NCBI GenBank assembly: GCA_900765465.1
Contig: CAAFRM010000248.1
Coordinates: 1-6,368, forward strand
Length of the DNA: 6,368 nucleotides
Reading direction: 5' to 3'
From: an uncultured Prevotella sp.
Lineage (GTDB): Bacteria; Bacteroidota; Bacteroidia; Bacteroidales; Bacteroidaceae
The translations under genes were made by a program, and so were the position numbers. Under the pieces are notes generated by a model that was given only the letters and a program-made list of their open reading frames with translations, did no database searches and was not told where the DNA came from. Of this stretch, positions 1-4,068 are shown one piece after another. How positions within the stretch are numbered: position 1 is the first letter of the stretch; each line of letters opens with the position of its first letter.

Positions 1-350
1 GCATTCACACCAACAGTAGCCACAGGAATGCCAGGAGGCATCTGGATGATGCTGAGCATGGCATCAAGACCATCGAGCATACCCTTGATAGGTACACCGA
101 TAACTGGCAGTGGGGTAGATGCTGCGATAACACCAGGAAGGGCGGCAGCCATACCGGCAGCGGCGATGATTACCTTTACGCCACGCTCCTTAGCTCCCTT
201 GGCGAATGATTCTACTGCATCTGGAGTACGATGAGCAGAGAGGGCATTCACCTCGAAAGAAATCTGGTTGTCGTTCAACCACTTACATGCTTTTTCCATA
301 ACAGGCAGATCGCTTGTACTGCCCATGATAATGCTTACTAATGGTTTCAT
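1..350 (-). CDS. purE: N5-carboxyaminoimidazole ribonucleotide mutase PurE (5' part, cut by window edge)
   Basis: PurE interconverts N5-CAIR and CAIR in de novo purine synthesis in the cytoplasm. The first 116 residues are present; the C-terminal part lies beyond base 1. Visible class I motifs are MGSTSD (9-14, phosphate-binding loop), SAHRTP (38-43, with H40 as the expected general acid/base), AAAGMAAALPG (63-73) and DGLDAMLSIIQMPPGIPVATV (starting at 93). Class I enzymes such as E. coli PurE usually read AAHLPG in the third motif; here the His is replaced by A70 (codon GCC). The start at 350 gives the normal N-terminus MKPLVSIIMGS, a few residues before the first motif. The gene begins 33 bp after the PAP2 gene stop and is probably the downstream member of the rpoN operon. 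Identification is firm; the effect of the His-to-Ala change is unknown and it may be typical of the lineage. Confidence 0.96.
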   Translation of the reverse strand, partial: MKPLVSIIMGSTSDLPVMEKACKWLNDNQISFEVNALSAHRTPDAVESFAKGAKERGVKVIIAAAGMAAALPGVIAASTPLPVIGVPIKGMLDGLDAMLSIIQMPPGIPVATVGVN

Positions 351-383
351 TTCTTCTTATATTATAGTTATAAACTTCTTATG

Positions 384-992
384 TTATATTACCAGGATGG
401 CGCAGGATACGCCTATCAGGAATCCCGTGACCACCTGGGATAGCGAATGCTGTCGCAAGATCATGCGAGAGGTTCCCACGGCGCCTGCCAATAGCAATAC
501 CAGGCAGAGCCACCACAGGGGATTGAAAGAGAAGGCGATGGCGTAGGAAACCAGCGAACCTGCCACACCGCCGATGGCTGCCGTGTGGGTGCTGATTTTC
601 CACCATACGTTGATGAAGGCACAGGCCATCTGGATGGCGAGTGCTACCACTACGATGATGCTGATGACGCGCGGCGTGTTGCGATACTCCATCCAGAAGA
701 AGCAGATGAAATAGCACAGGATGGAGATGATGTAGGGCACGATGCGGCGCTCCTTCTTTCCCAACTCGTGGGAGGTCCAGCCCTGACAGAGTCTGTAGAG
801 GTGGATAAGCAGCGAGGGTGCCACCACGGTAAGCAAATAAACCATGGCAAGCATCACCAACTTGTATGTCATCGGCAGCAACGACATGTAGCTGAAGATG
901 AACAGGGCTATGAGTCCCACTATCGGCAGATAGAAGGGGGTGAAGACCATGCTCATGATTCGCGCAGTCAATATGATATTCTTCTCTTTCAT
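384..992 (-). CDS. PAP2-superfamily integral membrane phosphatase-like protein
   Basis: A 202-residue, very hydrophobic protein with about six membrane segments and hardly any soluble part, the size of small bacterial PAP2 lipid phosphatases (for example the LpxE/LpxF, PgpB and UppP-like groups). Degenerate PAP2 motifs are visible in order: KKERRIVP (79-86) for the first Lys/Arg-Pro motif, KISTHTAAIGG (132-142) for the PSGH motif with H136, and SRMILRQHSLSQ (175-186) for SRx5Hx3D with H182. The final Asp of the third motif is Gln (Q186). The two catalytic His residues and both Arg positions are kept. The substrate cannot be read from sequence; a polyprenyl- or lipid-linked phosphate in the envelope is the family expectation. 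The gene follows rpoN after 73 bp and precedes purE by 33 bp, with no terminator seen between them. It could also be a non-catalytic PAP2 relative. Confidence 0.8.
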   Translation of the reverse strand: MKEKNIILTARIMSMVFTPFYLPIVGLIALFIFSYMSLLPMTYKLVMLAMVYLLTVVAPSLLIHLYRLCQGWTSHELGKKERRIVPYIISILCYFICFFWMEYRNTPRVISIIVVVALAIQMACAFINVWWKISTHTAAIGGVAGSLVSYAIAFSFNPLWWLCLVLLLAGAVGTSRMILRQHSLSQVVTGFLIGVSCAILVI

Positions 993-1065
993 AAATCTAA
1001 CGTAATCTGTATTCTTTCTCTCTTTCTCAGAAGAGTTCTTTCTTACGGGAATCTCTTTCTGGAGT

Positions 1066-2604
1066 TTATTTTCTTAATCGTGCAACTGGGATATTGAATT
1101 GTTCGCGATATTTTGCCACGGTGCGGCGGGCGATAGGGAATCCCTTCTCCTTCAGTGCCTTGGCCAATGCTTCGTCGCTCAGCGGCTTCTTCTTGTCTTC
1201 CTGATTAATGAGCTCTTGCAGGGCTATCTTGATTTTGCGGGTTGACATCTCCTCGCCGTCCTCGGTGGTGTAGCCATCCGTGAAGAAGAACTTCAGCGGG
1301 AACATGCCCCACTTGGTTTGTGCATACTTCACGTTGCTCACTCTTGAGATGGTACTGATATCCAAGCCCGTTCTGTCTGCCACATCCTTGAGAATCATCG
1401 GCTTCAGGTCGGCTTCGTCTCCATCCAGGAAGAACTGTCGCTGTATGTCGATGATGGCTTTCATCGTGACGATGAGTGTGTGGCGGCGCTGCTTGATGGC
1501 TTCTATGAATCCCTGCGCCTTATCCACCTTTTCCTTGGCATAGAGCAGGGCTTCCTTGTCTGATCGGCTCATCTTGTCCTTATGCTTTCTGTAGGTGTCA
1601 ATCATGTCGGTGAACGATGGCGACACGGTTAGCTCTGGAATGTTGCCTCGGTTGAGGCTGAAGGTGATGGAGCCGTCGTCGTTGGTATCTACGATGAAAT
1701 CCGGGGTAATCTGCTGCATGTTTCTGCCCTCGGTTTCGCCCATCGATGCGCCTGGCTTCGGGTTCAGCTTCTTGATTTCCTCTTGCAGGGTGGCAAGCTG
1801 GGTGTCGTTGAGTTCCAAGCCAGTCTTGATCTTGTCCCAATGCTTCTTGGTGAACTCCTCGAAGTAGTCGCTGAACACTTCTTCCATCGTTTTGCGGAGC
1901 ACGCCTCGTGGCAGGCGCTTTGCCTGCAGCAGAAGGCATTCCTGAAGGCTTCTGCCGCCTACACCGGCAGGATCGAAGGTCTGGAGAATGTGGAGCACGT
2001 GTTCCAGTTCCTTCTCCGATACGTCCATGTTGTGATAGATGGCAAGCTCATCGCAGATGCCGTCCAGGTCTTTGCGCAGCAGGCCGTCGTCATCGAGCGA
2101 ACCGATGAGGTATTCCATGATTTCCTTCTCCTTGTCGGTAAGGTTCTGCATGTCCATCTGCTCCTTCAGCTTGTCGTAGAAGGAGGTGGTGTCGCCGTAG
2201 ACCATTTCCTCATAGTCGGCGTTGTCCTGGTTGTTGTATCTATCCGTGTTATAATCAGGCATCTGGTCATCCTGTCCGATGCTTTCCAGCGCCTGGTCGA
2301 GTTCATCTTTTCTCTCTTCTTTCTCCGACTGTGCCTCGTAGGCATCATCGTCGTTCATTTCGTTGTCGTCATTACTGTTTTCTGCATCATGCTCCAGAGG
2401 CGAGTCTCCGTCGTAGCTTTCGTTGAGCATATCGTCAGGGTTCTCACTTTCCAGGGCAGGATTGTCGTCCAGTTCGGCATTGATGCTATCCTCCAGTTCG
2501 GTGAGGGGCATCTCCAAGAGCTTCACCTGCAGCATTTGCTGGGCGGAGAGTCTTTGCAGCTGTTGCAGCTTCTGTGCCTGTGTCTGAATGAGTTTTTGAG
2601 CCAT
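1066..2604 (-). CDS. rpoN: RNA polymerase sigma-54 factor RpoN
   Basis: Sigma-54 directs core RNA polymerase to -24/-12 promoters and needs an AAA+ enhancer-binding activator to open them. All regions are present in 512 residues. Region I (about 1-52) is Gln/Leu-rich, with QKLQQLQRLSAQQMLQVKLL and ELDDNPALE. Region II (about 55-135) is a long, strongly acidic linker rich in Asp, Glu and Asn. The core-binding domain runs from about 150 to 350, with DPAGVGGRSLQECL (211-224). The DNA-binding domain has a helix-turn-helix at 405-427 (LKDVADRTGLDISTISRVSN), and the RpoN box ARRTVAKYRE is at 492-501, followed by a short tail. E. coli RpoN has 477 residues; the extra length is mostly in region II. 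The start at 2604 gives the standard N-terminus and lies 6 bp after the stop of the upstream gene, so translational coupling is plausible. The probable promoter is the one at 3282-3313. Confidence 0.98.
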   Translation of the reverse strand: MAQKLIQTQAQKLQQLQRLSAQQMLQVKLLEMPLTELEDSINAELDDNPALESENPDDMLNESYDGDSPLEHDAENSNDDNEMNDDDAYEAQSEKEERKDELDQALESIGQDDQMPDYNTDRYNNQDNADYEEMVYGDTTSFYDKLKEQMDMQNLTDKEKEIMEYLIGSLDDDGLLRKDLDGICDELAIYHNMDVSEKELEHVLHILQTFDPAGVGGRSLQECLLLQAKRLPRGVLRKTMEEVFSDYFEEFTKKHWDKIKTGLELNDTQLATLQEEIKKLNPKPGASMGETEGRNMQQITPDFIVDTNDDGSITFSLNRGNIPELTVSPSFTDMIDTYRKHKDKMSRSDKEALLYAKEKVDKAQGFIEAIKQRRHTLIVTMKAIIDIQRQFFLDGDEADLKPMILKDVADRTGLDISTISRVSNVKYAQTKWGMFPLKFFFTDGYTTEDGEEMSTRKIKIALQELINQEDKKKPLSDEALAKALKEKGFPIARRTVAKYREQFNIPVARLRK

Positions 2605-2610
2605 ATCTAT

Positions 2611-3255
2611 TTATTTAAAGTATTCTTGCAGTTTGATGGCAAGCTGATTCAATTTATCCGGATTTCCGTTTCCATATCTGTGCCAGATGGCCTTGCATGC
2701 CTGAAGTATCTTGCTGTCTGGCGCTTTCTGCCTGTTGAGGTAAGGGTCACAGTACTGATAGTCAGTCATGACTTCCGCAATCAGTTTGGGCGAAATCTTC
2801 ATCAGTTTTCCCAGATCAATGATTTCGGGAGTTTCCGGCACCATGGTGATAGGGGTGAGCTGGAAGTAGAGGTCGAGAATGATGATGAGTTTGATAGGTG
2901 TGAGCGATGGCTCTTCAGCCAGCGGTTCCCAATCTTTCTCAAACGATTCGCGCACTTCTACTCCTGCAAAGAAATCCTTTGCATTTCCGCATCCGTTCAT
3001 CTTGCGCAGGATGCTGATGTCGTGGGAAAGTAGTCGAGGATTGTCGGCATACTTATCCCAAAGTCGTTTGATACGAGGCGTAACTCGTTGCAACTTGAAC
3101 ATTTGCTCGTGCAAATACTCAGGTTGTATGTGCAGCTCCAGGCTTAAATCTACTATACCCTTAGAGTATAGTGGCTTTACGCCCATTGGCTTCTTCTGAT
3201 AGAGTTGGAGAAGCAAGAGCCAGTAATCGTCGTTCCAAAGAGGATGTTTTGCCAT
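2611..3255 (-). CDS. Unrecognised 214-residue protein, first gene of the rpoN operon
   Basis: I do not recognise this family. The product is a soluble protein of 214 residues with no signal peptide or membrane segment, begins MAKHPLWNDDYWLLLLQLYQ and looks mainly helical with many Leu, Lys and Pro. The segment DLGKLMKISPKLIAEVM (146-162) has the spacing of a possible helix-turn-helix, but this is weak and I claim no DNA binding. Cys residues at 89, 168 and 186 form no obvious metal site. The start at 3255 lies about 20 nt below a predicted transcription start and is the only sensible Met there. The stop is 6 bp before the rpoN start, so the two genes are almost certainly co-transcribed. That adjacency makes a role linked to sigma-54 level or activity worth testing, but this is inference from position only. 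A 21-bp near-palindrome lies inside the coding region at 3152-3172. Confidence 0.85.
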   Translation of the reverse strand: MAKHPLWNDDYWLLLLQLYQKKPMGVKPLYSKGIVDLSLELHIQPEYLHEQMFKLQRVTPRIKRLWDKYADNPRLLSHDISILRKMNGCGNAKDFFAGVEVRESFEKDWEPLAEEPSLTPIKLIIILDLYFQLTPITMVPETPEIIDLGKLMKISPKLIAEVMTDYQYCDPYLNRQKAPDSKILQACKAIWHRYGNGNPDKLNQLAIKLQEYFK

Positions 3256-3281
3256 ATTCTTTTTAATCTTATAATCTTCTG

Positions 3282-3313
3282 CAAAATTACAATTTTTAGT
3301 TGGTAAAACAAAA
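3282..3313 (-). promoter_or_regulatory. Bacteroidetes-type promoter for the rpoN operon
   Basis: On the minus strand TTTG (3312-3309) is followed after exactly 19 nt by TAATTTTG (3289-3282), which fits the Bacteroidetes primary-sigma consensus TTTG-N19/21-TAnnTTTG. Transcription would begin near 3274-3277, giving a leader of about 20 nt before the start at 3255. No other candidate matches as well upstream of the operon. Confidence 0.75.
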
Positions 3314-3344
3314 TAATTTAGTGTATATTATTATAAAGCTATCC

Positions 3345-3397
3345 ATAAAAGTGCATATTGGGCTAGAAAAGCGGCGTGTAAAAGTGTTTATGGGGCT
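3345..3397. repeat. Pair of imperfect 20-bp direct repeats upstream of the rpoN-operon promoter
   Basis: ATAAAAGTGCATATTGGGCT (3345-3364) and GTAAAAGTGTTTATGGGGCT (3378-3397) agree at 16 of 20 positions and are 33 bp apart, about three helical turns. They lie roughly 70 to 120 bp upstream of the predicted start of the rpoN-operon transcript and downstream of the hairpin at 3418-3454. This is the layout expected of paired regulator sites, but no regulator is known and chance similarity in AT-rich DNA is possible. Confidence 0.4.
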
Positions 3398-3417
3398 TAA
3401 GATTCTGTATATAAAAG

Positions 3418-3454
3418 AAGTGCGCAACTTCGAGTCACTCGAAATTGCGCACTT
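3418..3454 (-). terminator. Strong intrinsic terminator, usable in both directions
   Basis: Two 18-nt arms (3418-3435 and 3437-3454) are complementary except for one position, around a single central base; in practice the tip opens into a small loop. In the minus-strand RNA the odd position becomes a G-U wobble, so the stem is continuous, and it is followed by CTTCTTTTAT as the U-rich tail. The plus direction has a C-A mismatch there and a shorter tail (TTTTAATA). It therefore best serves a minus-strand transcript, and it separates the short unit at 3412-3843 from the rpoN operon. Confidence 0.8.
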
Positions 3455-3484
3455 TTAATACTTTATTCCCAAATGTTTCATAAC

Positions 3485-3562
3485 TCAATGGAGGATGGCT
3501 TTCACAAGCTTTTTCCCTCCGTTGCAGTGCCCGAAGCAGTCATTGTCCTGCTCAGGCGTCAT
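3485..3562 (-). CDS. Possible 25-residue Cys-containing small protein
   Basis: The frame starts with ATG at 3562 and ends with TGA. It encodes an acidic N-terminal part (MTPEQDND), a C-x3-C motif (CFGHC, Cys9 and Cys13), a Gly/Lys stretch (NGGKK) and a hydrophobic, weakly basic tail ending AILH. The start is the only ATG in its frame before an upstream TAA and is preceded by AACAAAAAG, an A-rich stretch that could serve as a Bacteroidetes-style initiation region. The regular composition, the start immediately after the A-rich stretch and the position between a promoter and a terminator support a real gene; the short length and the overlapping RNA hairpin leave doubt. No signal peptide or full membrane segment is visible. 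The C-x3-C with His between the cysteines could bind metal or form a disulfide, but this is speculation. I do not recognise the family. Confidence 0.45.
   Translation of the reverse strand: MTPEQDNDCFGHCNGGKKLVKAILH
3486..3524 (-). other. Two-tier RNA hairpin overlapping the small ORF and its stop
   Basis: In the minus-strand RNA, CAACGGAGG (3524-3516) pairs with CCUCCAUUG (3494-3486) in 8 of 9 positions. An asymmetric internal loop (GAAAAA opposite CAU) follows, then the helix GCUU/AAGC (3509-3506 with 3501-3498) closed by GUGA, a GNRA-type tetraloop. The outer stem runs into the stop codon of the 25-codon ORF. The structure could be a protein-binding or translational control element, or chance structure in coding sequence. 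Confidence 0.4.
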
Positions 3563-3633
3563 CTTTTTGTTATCCGATACATTTGTCTTTTTTACCTTAA
3601 GTTACGCTTAACCTAATGAATCATTATCCTATT

Positions 3634-3828
3634 GTCCTTGAATAAACAATCTTTTTAAAATTACCTTACTAACTAATAACCTAACTAAACAACTAACAAT
3701 CTTAAACCTAAAAACCTAATAACCTAAACAAATTTCTTTCTGTCGTCCTTGAATAAACAATCTTTTTTTACCTTTAAACTAATAACCTTTTAAACAACTA
3801 ACAATCTTAACCTAAAAACCTAATAACC
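3634..3828 (-). repeat. Tandem duplication in the leader of the short transcription unit
   Basis: Two direct copies occupy 3634-3724 (91 nt) and 3745-3828 (84 nt), offset by about 104-111 nt. They share a 23-nt block beginning GTCCTTGAATAAACAATC and blocks TAAACAACTAACAATCTTAA and CCTAAAAACCTAATAACC, separated by short indels. Both copies internally repeat the minus-strand motif GGTTATTAG and the motif AAGATTGTT. A weak partial third copy is suggested at about 3586-3620. Composition is far more AT-rich than the flanking genes. The repeats lie wholly within the predicted untranslated leader. Confidence 0.85.
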
Positions 3829-3847
3829 TTTTGTCTTAATGACGATG

Positions 3848-3879
3848 CAAAGGTACGACGATTTTCGCAACTAGCCAAA
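3848..3879 (-). promoter_or_regulatory. Bacteroidetes-type promoter for the short transcription unit
   Basis: On the minus strand TTTG (3879-3876) is followed after 20 nt by TACCTTTG (3855-3848), an excellent match to TTTG-N19/21-TAnnTTTG. The expected start is near 3840-3843. The -33 element lies inside a 7-bp inverted repeat, CGATTTT (3859-3865) and AAAATCG (3892-3898), which could be an operator. Confidence 0.75.
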
Positions 3880-3934
3880 TCTTTAGAGGGAAAAATCGCA
3901 AAAAAGCCCTTATTTTTGATATAAATCAACTATG

Positions 3935-3948
3935 TGTGTGCGCACACA
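3935..3948. promoter_or_regulatory. 14-bp perfect palindrome upstream of the short-unit promoter
   Basis: TGTGTGCGCACACA is a perfect 14-bp palindrome centred about 65 bp upstream of the -33 element at 3876-3879. A smaller inverted repeat, TTGAC-N4-GTCAA, lies at 3968-3981. Either could be bound by a dimeric regulator. The alternating purine-pyrimidine composition also makes a non-functional origin possible. No regulator is identified. Confidence 0.3.
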
Positions 3949-4012
3949 AGTGTTATGAAGCACATATTTGACCTATGTCAACCATTTTTGGCTTTTCCTG
4001 GTTTCCTACCCG

Positions 4013-4068
4013 TTTCAGCCCTCTTCTATACTTTGCTATATGGGGTATTTCAGTCTCTTCTATACCTT
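4013..4068. repeat. Imperfect direct repeat across the 3' end of the C1B peptidase gene
   Basis: TTTCAGCCCTCTTCTATACT (4013-4032) and TTTCAGTCTCTTCTATACCT (4048-4067) are near-identical apart from one indel and one or two substitutions, with a period of about 35 bp. Similarity continues weakly into the following TATATGG. The second copy reaches the TAA stop of the peptidase gene. It looks like a short local tandem duplication; a function in RNA processing is not shown. Confidence 0.55.

Larger units (their letters stand above)
3412..3843 (-). other. Predicted short autonomous transcription unit of about 430 nt
   Basis: This interval is bounded on the minus strand by a near-consensus promoter (3848-3879) and a strong intrinsic terminator (3418-3454). 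Between them are an AT-rich leader of about 280 nt with a tandem duplication, a 25-codon ORF (3485-3562) and a hairpin overlapping that ORF. No longer ORF fits in this strand of the interval; the leader holds only 3- and 7-codon frames beginning with ATG. The product may be a small peptide, a structured RNA or a dual-function transcript. Each element is read directly from sequence; that they form one unit is inference. I recognise no known RNA family here (not 6S, tmRNA, RNase P RNA or SRP RNA by inspection). Confidence 0.55.

Noticed and set aside
993..1065. Promoter or terminator between rpoN and the PAP2 gene
   Set aside because: Only a purine-rich stretch with repeated AGAAAG on the minus strand is seen; there is no TAnnTTTG box and only a weak 5-bp stem.
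585..1097. A 170-codon plus-strand open frame opposite the PAP2 gene
   Set aside because: It is antisense to a well-supported membrane protein, is rich in His and Asp as expected of the complement of hydrophobic codons, and shows no family similarity.
1783..3033. A 416-codon plus-strand open frame antisense to rpoN and the upstream gene
   Set aside because: It lies opposite the clearly coding rpoN and the first operon gene, has a Val/Phe/His-rich composition with no recognisable family, and is explained by the codon bias of the sense strand.
3455..3481. A second minus-strand frame of 8 residues (MKHLGIKY) 3 bp after the small ORF
   Set aside because: It is too short to judge and ends at the base of the terminator stem; nothing supports it beyond proximity.
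3661..3828. TAACCT-like repeats resembling telomeric sequence
   Set aside because: The motifs are irregular parts of a longer duplicated unit in a bacterial leader, not a uniform short tandem array.
3634..3828. CRISPR array
   Set aside because: There are only two copies, with internal indels and no constant repeat-spacer pattern, and no cas genes are nearby.
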